The notes under the pieces were generated by a model. That model was not told the origin of the DNA. It saw only the letters and a program-made list of their open reading frames with translations, and searched no databases. A program made the position numbers and the translations under genes. Source: an uncultured Eubacterium sp. (GTDB taxonomy: Bacteria; Bacillota; Clostridia; Lachnospirales; Lachnospiraceae). Taken from it: 64,000 bases of DNA. Shown piece by piece: positions 7,342 to 15,621 of this stretch. How positions within the stretch are numbered: position 1 is the stretch's first letter; the number at the start of each line of letters is the position of its first letter. The stretch is taken from assembly GCA_958446835.1 (NCBI GenBank), contig CAUCXT010000013.1:1-64000 (forward strand), given 5' to 3'.

Positions 7342-7959
7342 ATGAAACTACTATTCGGCACGGGAAACGCTGCAAAGCTTTCGGTTATGCGGAACCGACT
7401 TAAAAAGATAGATATAGAGCTTATCGGGCTAAATGATTTAAGGGCGGAGGGAATGGATATTCCAGAGGTTGCGGAGACAGGAAGTACTCCTCTTGAAAAC
7501 GCGCGGATAAAGGCGCTGGCTTACTATAAGGCTTTTAATATGCCGGTCTTTTCCTGCGATTCGGGGCTGTATTTTGATAATGTGCCGGATGAGCTTCAGC
7601 CGGGCGTGCATGTGCGCAATGTGAACGGCAAATGTCTTTCGGACGATGAGATGGTGGAATACTATTCGGGACTTGCAAAAAAATATGGAAACCTCACGGC
7701 GAGGTATAGGGATGCAATCTGTTTTGTGCAGGATGAGGAGCATATCTATGAGTCGATGGCACCTTCGATGGAGAGTGAGCCATTTATCATTGCGGATACG
7801 CAGCAAAGCGCTATAAGAAAGAAGGGCTTTCCGCTTGACAGTCTTTCCATACACATAAAAACCAACAAGTATTACTATGATTTGTCAAAGGAGGAGCTTG
7901 AGCAGTTCGCAGTCGAGGATGGGGTTCTGCAATTTTTTGAAAATATTTATAAGCGATAG
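7342..7959 (+). CDS. HAM1/RdgB-like non-canonical purine NTP pyrophosphatase (divergent)
   Basis: A 205-residue cytoplasmic protein. The N-terminal FGTGNAAK is the family's phosphate-binding TGN--K motif, GLNDL and PEVAETGSTPLENARIKA match the conserved E-G-TF-ENA-IKA region, and SCDSGLYFD corresponds to the ADDSGL catalytic stretch. The usual C-terminal FGYDPIF and SHR motifs are not visible; instead there is KKGFPLDSLSIHIKT, so it is a divergent subgroup and the substrate may not be ITP/XTP. Start ATG 7342 follows AAGGAG by 6 bases. It is first of three co-directional genes (spacings 45 and 25 bases) behind a promoter and leader hairpin. Confidence 0.82.
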   Translation: MKLLFGTGNAAKLSVMRNRLKKIDIELIGLNDLRAEGMDIPEVAETGSTPLENARIKALAYYKAFNMPVFSCDSGLYFDNVPDELQPGVHVRNVNGKCLSDDEMVEYYSGLAKKYGNLTARYRDAICFVQDEEHIYESMAPSMESEPFIIADTQQSAIRKKGFPLDSLSIHIKTNKYYYDLSKEELEQFAVEDGVLQFFENIYKR

Positions 7960-8004
7960 AAGGTCATAAAAAATACAATATTGTACAGAAAGAAGGAGTT
8001 TACG

Positions 8005-8568
8005 TTGGGTACATTGACATTGGAAAACGGCAGACCGAAGGATGTCACAGGCAGGCTTGAAAAGGAGATTCGCGTTTATGATTTGCTTGACAGGCTGGGG
8101 ATTGAGTATCAGCGTGTCGACCATGAGGAAGCCAACACAATGGAGGCGTGCGTTGCAATTGATGAGGTGTTAGCGCCGGCGGTGATATGCAAGAACCTGT
8201 TTTTGACTAACTCAGCTAAGACGGAGTACTATCTGCTGATGCTCTGTGCCGATAAGAAATTCAGGACTGCGGAGGTATCTAAGCAGATTGGCGCGTCGAG
8301 GCTGTCATTCGCGGATTCGGACAAAATGCTTGAATTTCTTGATATAACACCGGGTTCAGTGAGCGTCATGGGGCTGATGAATGACCGTGAGCATAGAGTA
8401 CATCTTATTGTTGATGAGGATGTTTTTAAGTCGGAATATTTTGGATGTCATCCATGTATAAATACATCAAGTCTCAGAATCAAGACGAAGGATGTGTTTG
8501 AAAAATTACTGCCGGAGCTTGGGGTTGAGTACAGAACAGTTAGTGTATCACAACAATTATACAACTGA
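8005..8568 (+). CDS. YbaK/ProX-type aminoacyl-tRNA deacylase
   Basis: A 187-residue cytoplasmic protein of the family that trans-edits mischarged tRNA (alanyl-tRNA(Pro) for ProX/PrdX). The N-terminal VYDLLDRLGIEYQRVDHEEA is the typical opening. Conserved blocks KNLFLTN, YYLLMLCADKKF, GASRLSFAD and the LGVTPGSVS-like DITPGSVSVMGL follow in order, and the C-terminal CHPCINTSSLRIKT matches PrdX-type proteins. The likely start is TTG at 8005 with AGAAGGAG 6 bases upstream; an upstream TTG at 7981 has no site. It is the middle gene of the HAM1-ProX-DegV group. Confidence 0.87.
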   Translation: MGTLTLENGRPKDVTGRLEKEIRVYDLLDRLGIEYQRVDHEEANTMEACVAIDEVLAPAVICKNLFLTNSAKTEYYLLMLCADKKFRTAEVSKQIGASRLSFADSDKMLEFLDITPGSVSVMGLMNDREHRVHLIVDEDVFKSEYFGCHPCINTSSLRIKTKDVFEKLLPELGVEYRTVSVSQQLYN

Positions 8569-8593
8569 AATATATTTTAAGGAGGCTATTCAC

Positions 8594-9481
8594 ATGGAAA
8601 AGTATATTTTGAGCTGCTGCTCCACGGCTGATTTGTCGAAGGAGCATTTTGAACAGATTGATGTAAAATATATATGCTTCCACTATGAGCTTGATGGTGT
8701 GGAGTACCCGGATGATTTAGGGCAGACGATTGATTTTGAGGATTTTTACAGGAGGATGGCGGCGGGGGCGGACACAAAGACTTCGCAGGTCAATGCTGAT
8801 GAATTTGAGGCATACTTTGAGCCGTTCTTAAAAGAGGGGTATGATATCATGCATGTATGCCTGTCATCGGGAATATCCGGTGTCATCAATTCGGCAAATA
8901 TAGCCAAGGATGTGCTCAAGGAGAAGTATCCGGACAGGAAGATATATATTGTGGATTCTCTCGGAGCTTCATCAGGGTATGGGCTTATCATGGATACTCT
9001 TGCCACAATGCGTGATGAGGGCAGGAGCATAGATGAGCTTCACGAATGGGTTGAAGAAAATAAGCTCAGGCTCAACCACTGGTTCTTCTCCACGGATTTA
9101 TCCTTTTATATCAAGGGAGGAAGAATCTCAAAGACGGCGGGGGCAATCGGAAAGGTGTTAAACATCTGTCCGCTCCTCAATATGGATAATCTGGGGCGGC
9201 TTATTCCGAGATATAAGATAAGGACGAAGAAAAAGGTGATTCAGGCTATCGTTGACAGAATGGCTGAGAATGCACAGGATGGACTTGACTATTCCGGCAA
9301 ATGTTATATATCCCAGTCGGGCTGCGTGGATGATGCGAAAGAGGTGGCAAGGCTTGTCGAGGAGAGATTTCCTAAACTTGATGGGCATGTGGAGATTAAC
9401 TATGTGGGAACAACTATAGGAAGCCATACAGGACCGGGAACGGTGGCACTGTTCTTCTGGGGAAAAGAGCGCACAGAGTAG
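8594..9481 (+). CDS. DegV family fatty acid-binding protein
   Basis: A 295-residue cytoplasmic protein. DegV/FakB proteins bind a fatty acid and present it to a FakA-type kinase for phosphorylation. The family hallmarks are present: the opening SCCSTADL, KTSQV in the first domain, the HVCLSSGISG loop near residue 95, YIVDSLGASSGYGL, and the late GTTIGSHTGPGTVALFF motif whose histidine and glycines line the lipid head-group pocket. ATG 8594 follows AAGGAGG by 8 bases. It is the last gene of its group, with a terminator directly after. No fakA is in the window. Confidence 0.92.
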   Translation: MEKYILSCCSTADLSKEHFEQIDVKYICFHYELDGVEYPDDLGQTIDFEDFYRRMAAGADTKTSQVNADEFEAYFEPFLKEGYDIMHVCLSSGISGVINSANIAKDVLKEKYPDRKIYIVDSLGASSGYGLIMDTLATMRDEGRSIDELHEWVEENKLRLNHWFFSTDLSFYIKGGRISKTAGAIGKVLNICPLLNMDNLGRLIPRYKIRTKKKVIQAIVDRMAENAQDGLDYSGKCYISQSGCVDDAKEVARLVEERFPKLDGHVEINYVGTTIGSHTGPGTVALFFWGKERTE

Positions 9482-9485
9482 AGAA

Positions 9486-9512
9486 AAAGCTGGACCTTAT
9501 AAGTCCAGCTTT
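9486..9512. terminator. Bidirectional terminator between degV and the EIIC-like gene
   Basis: Perfect 10-bp stem AAAGCTGGAC/GTCCAGCTTT with a 7-nt loop, with A/T runs on both sides, serving both convergent genes. It overlaps the last codons and stop of the minus-strand gene. Confidence 0.87.
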
Positions 9513-10558
9513 AAATCGTTTTCCTTAATCCAGCCGATTTTTCTAAAGAACAATCCGAATGCCCATGCGAGAACACCGGGAAGTATGAAGCTTATGAGTA
9601 CAAGTCCCAGCCAGTCAAAGCCTGTGATGGCGGCTTTGGTTCCGGCAGCTATATCATTGAGCCAGCCGGTGTACACACCAATCTGTCCTACGAGACCGCA
9701 GGTTCCCATTCCTGAAGCTACGGCGGCGCCGTTCATCTGAAGCTTGAATACACAGGTGGCAATCGGTCCGGTTATGGCTGATGTTAGAATTGCCGGGAGC
9801 CATATACGTGGATTGCGCACGATGTTTCCCATCTGGAGCATGCTTGTTCCGATACCTTGTGCAAAAAGCCCTCCCCATCTGTTTTCCCTGAAGCTTAAGA
9901 CGGCAAAGCCGACCATGTTGGCACAGCAGCCTGCGAGGGCGGCTCCGCCGGCAAGTCCTGTGAGACTTAATGCGGCACAGATTGCGGCACTGCTTATAGG
10001 AAGTGTGAGCGCTATGCCGACTATCACGGAAATGATTATTCCCATAAAGAATGGCTGGAGCTCTGTAGCCCACATGATTGCGGCGCCTACACTGCTGGCG
10101 GCTTTTCCGATTGCCGGAGCAAGGAGCATTGCAAGCAGGCTTCCTATAACGATGGTCACAAACGGAGTGACGATAATATCAATCTTGGTTTCTTTTGAAA
10201 CTGCTTTTCCACATTCTGCAGCGAGTACTGTTATGATAAGAACAGCAAGCGGTCCACCGGCACCGCCAAGCGTGTTGGCTGCCGAACCGACGGCGACCAG
10301 TGAGAAAAGAACGAGAGGCGGACAGTGGAGGGCGTAGCCTATTGCGACAGCCATCGCCGGACCTGTTGCAGCCTTAGCGTATCCGCCGATTGTCACAAGT
10401 ATGGCGATTCCGAGCTGTTCGCCGAGTGTGGCGATGATTGTTCCTATTAATAGTGAGGCAAATAGTCCTTGTGCCATTGCTCCAAGGGCATCAATACCGT
10501 ATCTCTTTGCAGAGATTTCGATGTCTTTTCGTTTAAGAAATTCTTTAAAATTTTTCAT
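9497..10558 (-). CDS. PTS EIIC-like membrane protein (PfoR/EIIC_2 family)
   Basis: A 353-residue integral membrane protein with about ten hydrophobic segments rich in Gly and Ala. The sequence resembles the PTS_EIIC_2 / PfoR group: conserved RYGIDALGAMAQGLFASLLIG near the start, GPAMAVAIGYALHCPP, TGLAGGAALAGCCANMVGFAV and the later FKLQMNGAAVASGMGTCGLVGQIG. Members lack linked EIIA/EIIB domains and none is nearby, so sugar transport is unproven; PfoR was first described as a toxin-regulation locus. The start follows AAGGAG by 7 bases. It lies 78 bases downstream of the hybrid kinase on the same strand, so it could be controlled by or transcribed with it. Confidence 0.8.
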   Translation of the reverse strand: MKNFKEFLKRKDIEISAKRYGIDALGAMAQGLFASLLIGTIIATLGEQLGIAILVTIGGYAKAATGPAMAVAIGYALHCPPLVLFSLVAVGSAANTLGGAGGPLAVLIITVLAAECGKAVSKETKIDIIVTPFVTIVIGSLLAMLLAPAIGKAASSVGAAIMWATELQPFFMGIIISVIVGIALTLPISSAAICAALSLTGLAGGAALAGCCANMVGFAVLSFRENRWGGLFAQGIGTSMLQMGNIVRNPRIWLPAILTSAITGPIATCVFKLQMNGAAVASGMGTCGLVGQIGVYTGWLNDIAAGTKAAITGFDWLGLVLISFILPGVLAWAFGLFFRKIGWIKENDLKLDL

Positions 10559-10636
10559 TGGTAACTCCTTTTTCTTTTTTTAATATATCTAATAAAAATT
10601 ATTAGCTTGATAATACCAGTGGATACAATGCCATTC

Positions 10637-12289
10637 TTATATGCCGGTATAATATCTTATGGTTTTTATTGTGGCATTGATATCAAGCGGCTTGGAAAGG
10701 TGTGCGTTCATTCCGGCTTCATGACATCTACTTACATCATCCGAGAATGCATTGGCAGTCAGGGCGATGATTGGAATATTTGCCGCATCAGTGCGCTCTA
10801 AGCTTCGAATCACTCTTGTTGCACTGCAGCCATCAAGCACCGGCATCATCATGTCCATAAGTATAACATCGTAGTAACCGGTTGGATTTTGTTTAAAAAT
10901 ATCAACCGCAATCTGCCCGTTAGGTGCGACATCTACAATAGCCCCTTCATCTGTCAAGAGGTATTGTGCAACCTCGCAGTTGAGCTCATTGTCCTCGACG
11001 AGAAGAAGGCGGAGACTTTTTAAATCCATACCGGAAGTTGAAGGGACAGTGTCACCTGATATATGCTGCTTGTCCCGCTTGAAGGGAAGAGTTACCTTGA
11101 ATGTGCTTCCAACGTCTTTGGTGCTTTCTATTTCGATGGTTCCGTTCATCTTGTCGATAAGCTTTTTGACAATGGACATTCCAAGCCCTGTTCCTGTAAC
11201 CTTGGAATTGAGTTTTTCATTTTCACGTGCAAACGGTTCAAAAATGTGTTGTAGAAATTCTTCCGTCATGCCTATTCCGGTGTCGGATATAGTGAAAAGG
11301 AAGGTAATGTTGTCATCGTCAATAGCGGTTTCTTCCATGGAAGCATATATGCTGCCTCCCTGCCTGTTATATTTGATAGCGTTTGAGATAAGATTGGTTA
11401 GAATCTGTCTTACGTGAACGGGACTTCCTATTACGTTCGGATGAGGAAGAGGCATCTGGTTGGTAGTAATGCTTTTTATGTTCTTTACAGCCATCTGTCC
11501 ACTCATAATCTCATGTGTCTGAAAGAGCAGGTCATTCATGTTAAAGGGTTCTTGTGCGAGACGTATATCACCGCTTTCTAACTTACTCATATCAAGTACA
11601 TCGTTAAGCAGGGATAGCAGATGATTGGCGGCAACAATGGCCTTCTGCCTGCAGCTTTCAACTTTTTCATGGTCATCGGAACATCTTCCGGCAATCTCTA
11701 AAAGACCAAGAATACCATTTAGAGGTGTTCTTATATCGTGGCTCATCCGGGCGAGAAAATCTGTTTTCGCTATATTGGCAAGCTCAGCCTCGGCACATGC
11801 CTGTTGCAGTCTGGCGTTGGCTATGATAAGTCTTTCGTTGAGTTCATGAAGTTCATTTTTTTGCTTCAGTTCTTTTCTTCGTGAGACATCTATGTTCTGA
11901 CCGATGAAGAGGACATGTGTTAAATGTCCATTTTCGTCATAGTCGGCAGGGATAAAGGCACATCTGACCCAGCATCCATTGTAATTGATATAATCCTCGA
12001 ATATGACCGATTGACCGCGAAGTCTTTCTTCAATAGTAGATATATCGGTGAATTCTGCAATCCTTTCACGATATTCGCTAGTTACAATGTGCTCGAGAAA
12101 CCAATCACGTTCATCCCGATAATGCGTATTGTCTGAGTCATTTTTCCTGGATGTGCTGCTCATCTCCATGCGCACATAACAGCCTGAATGTATATCAATA
12201 TAGTATCCAAACAGATACAGATTAGTTAAAGCCTGAATTATGGAATTCTGTGCCTTTTCTTTATCATTTATTATATGCTCATTGCTCAT
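10637..12289 (-). CDS. Hybrid sensor histidine kinase/response regulator (cytoplasmic)
   Basis: A 550-residue signalling protein with no membrane segment. Residues about 20-140 form a PAS-like sensor domain (GQNIDVSRRKE marks its end), followed by a short coiled coil, a HisKA dimerisation domain with the phospho-acceptor His184 in MSHDIRTPLNG, a HATPase domain (N box near 299-305, DTGIGM 336-341, GTGLGMSI 366-373) and a C-terminal receiver with phospho-acceptor Asp479 in LMDMMMPV. The start follows GAGGAA by 5 bases. With no output domain it must act on other proteins. It is divergent from the BMP lipoprotein/chemoreceptor pair across a 340-base spacer and upstream of the EIIC-like gene. Confidence 0.93.
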   Translation of the reverse strand: MSNEHIINDKEKAQNSIIQALTNLYLFGYYIDIHSGCYVRMEMSSTSRKNDSDNTHYRDERDWFLEHIVTSEYRERIAEFTDISTIEERLRGQSVIFEDYINYNGCWVRCAFIPADYDENGHLTHVLFIGQNIDVSRRKELKQKNELHELNERLIIANARLQQACAEAELANIAKTDFLARMSHDIRTPLNGILGLLEIAGRCSDDHEKVESCRQKAIVAANHLLSLLNDVLDMSKLESGDIRLAQEPFNMNDLLFQTHEIMSGQMAVKNIKSITTNQMPLPHPNVIGSPVHVRQILTNLISNAIKYNRQGGSIYASMEETAIDDDNITFLFTISDTGIGMTEEFLQHIFEPFARENEKLNSKVTGTGLGMSIVKKLIDKMNGTIEIESTKDVGSTFKVTLPFKRDKQHISGDTVPSTSGMDLKSLRLLLVEDNELNCEVAQYLLTDEGAIVDVAPNGQIAVDIFKQNPTGYYDVILMDMMMPVLDGCSATRVIRSLERTDAANIPIIALTANAFSDDVSRCHEAGMNAHLSKPLDINATIKTIRYYTGI

Positions 12290-12625
12290 CGTACTTCCTC
12301 GCTTTCTGCTGTGGGATATACATTTATTGCATTAATAATATGTAAAATAAAAACTAATATATTCATTATATAATCATAAAAACAATATGTCAAATTTGCC
12401 GGTAATTGCATATTATTCGTTATTACTTTTATTATGCAGTTATAATAACAAATGAAATACAGCTATTCTGCTAAGAATGGCAGCCTATATAGTATGTCAT
12501 ATCCAGCTTAATGGTTTAAAATGTATGAATATTCTTTTGAGTTGTTAAAATTATTGCACTGTATCGTCGCAAGGGTTATAATATAACATATAATTCTGGC
12601 ACGTAGTAAAATACAAGGGAGAGGA
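12290..12625. other. AT-rich divergent promoter region
   Basis: Spacer between the hybrid kinase and the BMP-like lipoprotein gene. It is very AT-rich with no gene. It carries the strong rightward promoter at 12554; a promoter for the kinase must also lie here, but I could not pick one convincingly. Confidence 0.5.
12554..12582 (+). promoter_or_regulatory. Sigma-A-type promoter of the BMP-MCP pair
   Basis: TTGCAC (12554-12559) and a perfect TATAAT (12577-12582) lie 17 bp apart, about 40 bases upstream of the lipoprotein start. Confidence 0.8.
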
Positions 12626-13837
12626 ATGACTATGAGAAGTTTTCTAAAGAGAGTTACGGCATTAGTTATGGCTTGTATGCTGCTTTCGGGATGTTCAAAG
12701 GATATTCAGCTTGATGATTATGCAACGAATCTCACCGGGAACAGCAGTAAGCAGTCAGCACAGGAAGTGACTGTGACTAAGGAACAGACAGAGACTGTAA
12801 AGAATGGTATATCCAAGGATGAGATTAAGGTTGGTGTACTGCATTTATCAGACCCGGCGGAGGGCAGTGGATATACATATACGCATGATCTTGGTATTCA
12901 GGGAATGCAGCAGAATCTCGGCTTGTCGGATAGTCAGATAGTGAGAAAAATCAATGTTGACGATTCGGACGAGGAGGCAACGCGAAAGGCTATAAAGGAG
13001 TGCATTGACGCGGGCTGTAATATCATCTTTACCACAAGCTGGGGCTACATGGAGACGACAGCTAAGATGGCGGAAGAGTACCCTGATGTATATTTTTCTC
13101 ATGGAACGGGATATATGAGCAACGGCAGGAATTTTAATAATTACTTTGGCAGAATCTATCAGGCAAGGTACTTAAGCGGAATTGTTGCCGGCATGAATAC
13201 CAAGACAGATAAGATTGGATATGTTGCGGCGATGGATTCAAGCAACTCAGAGGTTACAGGCGGAATTGATGCATTTGCACTTGGTGTTTATTCGGTGAAT
13301 ACGGATGCAAAGGTTTATGTGAAGGTTACGAACAGCTGGTATGCTCCGGAAGCGGAGAAAGAGGCGGCGGAGATTCTTCTTGATATGGGCTGTGATGTCA
13401 TAACACAGCATTGCGATACTTCGTATCCACAGACGCTTGCCGAGGAGAGAGGCGTGTATGGCATCGGTTATAATTCGGACATGAGCAAGGAGGCTCCGGA
13501 TGCGTGTCTGTGCAGCGTAATCTGGAATTGGAGTGCATACTATACGGCTGCGGTTCAGAGCGTTATAGATGGAACATGGGACGGAAGCAATTATTATGGA
13601 GGCATGAGCGAGAACCTTGTCGGAATCACAGAGCTTGCAGATTTCTGTGTAGACGGCACGGCTGAGAAGGTGAATGAGGCTAAGAAAAAGATATTGTCAG
13701 GTGAGCTTGGTGTATTTGACGGAGTGATAGAAACCAATACAGGCGAAACAGTAGGTGAGGCAGGCAAGACTTTGGATGATGCTACAATAACCGGTGCAAT
13801 TAACTGGTATTTTAAGACCGTGGATGTGGTAGAGTAG
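12626..13837 (+). CDS. BMP-family substrate-binding lipoprotein
   Basis: A 403-residue extracytoplasmic lipoprotein; the lipobox LLSGC ends at residue 23. After a Ser/Thr/Gln linker comes the periplasmic-binding fold of the basic membrane protein (PnrA/BmpA) family, whose known members bind nucleosides or autoinducer-like ligands: IKVGVLHLSDPAEGSGYTYTH, CNIIFTTSWGYMETTAKMAEEYPDVYF, YFGRIYQARYLSGIVAGMNTKT and MGCDVITQHCDT. ATG 12626 or 12632 may be the start; GAGAGG is better placed for 12632. No ABC permease or ATPase is linked. Instead a chemoreceptor follows after 10 bases, so this protein may present a ligand to that receptor, to the nearby kinase, or both. Confidence 0.9.
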   Translation: MTMRSFLKRVTALVMACMLLSGCSKDIQLDDYATNLTGNSSKQSAQEVTVTKEQTETVKNGISKDEIKVGVLHLSDPAEGSGYTYTHDLGIQGMQQNLGLSDSQIVRKINVDDSDEEATRKAIKECIDAGCNIIFTTSWGYMETTAKMAEEYPDVYFSHGTGYMSNGRNFNNYFGRIYQARYLSGIVAGMNTKTDKIGYVAAMDSSNSEVTGGIDAFALGVYSVNTDAKVYVKVTNSWYAPEAEKEAAEILLDMGCDVITQHCDTSYPQTLAEERGVYGIGYNSDMSKEAPDACLCSVIWNWSAYYTAAVQSVIDGTWDGSNYYGGMSENLVGITELADFCVDGTAEKVNEAKKKILSGELGVFDGVIETNTGETVGEAGKTLDDATITGAINWYFKTVDVVE

Positions 13838-13847
13838 GAGGGTAAGG

Positions 13848-15548
13848 ATGAACATTAAGAAAAAAATATTGATGATAGCTATTGGTCCGGTGCTTATGCT
13901 TGGTGTGATATCAATTTTTTTCATCAATACCCAAGTGCGAAAAGCGGTGACAAGCGAGATAGAGGATGCGCTAAAGGGAACGGCAGCGGCGACGCTTGCG
14001 GCTTATGACCAGAATACGGGAGATTATATTCAGAGCAGCAATGGTGATATATGGAAGGGCAGCTATAATATATCCAAGTCTGAGAGCCTTGTTGATAAGA
14101 TTAAGAGCAACAGCGGAATGGATGTAACCTTTTTCTACGGAGACGAAAGAATTATGACATCGGCAAAGGATGCCAATGGTGACCGTGTGTTAGGTTCAAG
14201 AGCAGGAGATAAGATTGTTGAGAAGGTACTAAAAGGCGGGGAGGAGTACTTCAGCAGTGCAGTTTCAATCGAAGGAGAATTAAATTACGGCTATTTTATG
14301 CCTGTGTATCAGAACAATTCGGATAATCAGATTATAGGTATGATTTTTGTTGGTACCAATCTGCAGGAAAAGGAAGTTGTTGTTAAACGTATTTTAAGCT
14401 CGATATGTTCATCGGTTGTCGTTGTTATGCTTATATGTATCGCAGTGGGAATCAAGCTTGCCAGCAGTATGAGCAGAAATATTAAGAAAAGTATTCAGAT
14501 GGTTGGCAAGCTCGCTGAGGGAAATCTGGATGTGTGGGTTGACGATAAGCTTCTTAAGAAGAAGGATGAGATAGGTGAGCTTTCAAGAGTTACCATAACG
14601 CTTCGCGACACTATGAGATCTACCATAAAGGAGATAACCGATAACGCGAAGGCTCTTCTTGAAGCCTCACAGCTTCTTGGAACGGCAGCGGACAACACGA
14701 ACGGAACCATGAATGATGTCCGGACGGCGGTGAGTCAGGTTGTTGATAATTCGCAGCTTCAGGCAGAAAATTCACAGAGCACATCTGAGCAGATGAAGAT
14801 TATGGGAGATAATATCACAGAAACTTCAGATGAAGCAGAGATATTGAGCGGTAATGCTGCTTCAATGCAGATTTCAAGTGAGAAAGCCTCCAAAACACTT
14901 TTGAGTCTCAGACAGATAAATGAGGATGTAAAAAAGATAATCGGTGAGGTGCAGGAGCAGACTAATAGAACAAATGAGTCGGTTAAAAAGATTCAGGCGG
15001 CGACCACGTTTATCAATTCGATTGCGGAGGACACCAGTCTTTTAAGTCTCAATGCCTCGATAGAAGCGGCAAGAGCCGGGGACAGCGGACGAGGCTTTGC
15101 AGTTGTGGCAGAGCAGATTAAGAATCTGTCGGAGCAGTCTAATGAGTCGAGCAAGGAGATTGAGGCTACAGCAGATGTACTGAGAGTCGATTCGGAGAAG
15201 GCAGTACAGGCAATGCAGCAGATGCAGGAAATTATAGCCAGCCAGAGCGAGAGCATGCAGGAGACACAGCAGGTTGTTGCAGAGGTTATAGAGGAGATTG
15301 CAAGCTCCATGAAGAGCATTGCACAGATAAAGGAGAGCTCAGGAAAGCTTGAAAGTGCAAGAAATGAAGTACTTCAGGCAGTTGAACACCTTTCAAATAT
15401 ATCGGTTGAGAATCTTGACAGCACAAAGAGTACTTATGAGCAGACAGAAATTGTTGCAGATACATTCAAGCAGGTGTACAATAGTGCGGATGAGCTGAAG
15501 GCTATTGCTGATAAACTCGTTAAAAGTATTGAATATTTTAAGATGTAG
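13848..15548 (+). CDS. Methyl-accepting chemotaxis protein with Cache-type sensor
   Basis: A 566-residue chemoreceptor. The first membrane helix (about 7-28) and the second (about 182-204) enclose an extracellular single-Cache-like domain (DVTFFYGDERIMTS, YGYFMPVYQ, IIGMIFVGTNL). A HAMP region follows, then a long helical signalling domain with the CheA/CheW-contact tip EDTSLLSLNASIEAARAG and GRGFAVVAEQI. There is no C-terminal CheR pentapeptide. It starts 10 bases after the BMP-like lipoprotein gene, behind GGAGGGTAAGG, so the two are one operon and the lipoprotein may be its ligand carrier. The cognate Che proteins are not in this window. Confidence 0.93.
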   Translation: MNIKKKILMIAIGPVLMLGVISIFFINTQVRKAVTSEIEDALKGTAAATLAAYDQNTGDYIQSSNGDIWKGSYNISKSESLVDKIKSNSGMDVTFFYGDERIMTSAKDANGDRVLGSRAGDKIVEKVLKGGEEYFSSAVSIEGELNYGYFMPVYQNNSDNQIIGMIFVGTNLQEKEVVVKRILSSICSSVVVVMLICIAVGIKLASSMSRNIKKSIQMVGKLAEGNLDVWVDDKLLKKKDEIGELSRVTITLRDTMRSTIKEITDNAKALLEASQLLGTAADNTNGTMNDVRTAVSQVVDNSQLQAENSQSTSEQMKIMGDNITETSDEAEILSGNAASMQISSEKASKTLLSLRQINEDVKKIIGEVQEQTNRTNESVKKIQAATTFINSIAEDTSLLSLNASIEAARAGDSGRGFAVVAEQIKNLSEQSNESSKEIEATADVLRVDSEKAVQAMQQMQEIIASQSESMQETQQVVAEVIEEIASSMKSIAQIKESSGKLESARNEVLQAVEHLSNISVENLDSTKSTYEQTEIVADTFKQVYNSADELKAIADKLVKSIEYFKM

Positions 15549-15621
15549 TGCACCGGAGTATTCCGGCAATCTGCCCTGATTGAGATGGCACTTCATTTTG
15601 GGAAAACGGAAGAATTATGTT

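Noticed and set aside
9744..10337. 197-residue frame antisense to the EIIC-like gene
   Set aside because: Ala/Ile/Pro-rich translation is the complement of Gly/Ala-rich membrane helices; no start signal.
15553..15566. CCGGA/TCCGG hairpin between the chemoreceptor and feoB as a terminator
   Set aside because: Only 5 bp and no T run follow, so it is too weak to call.
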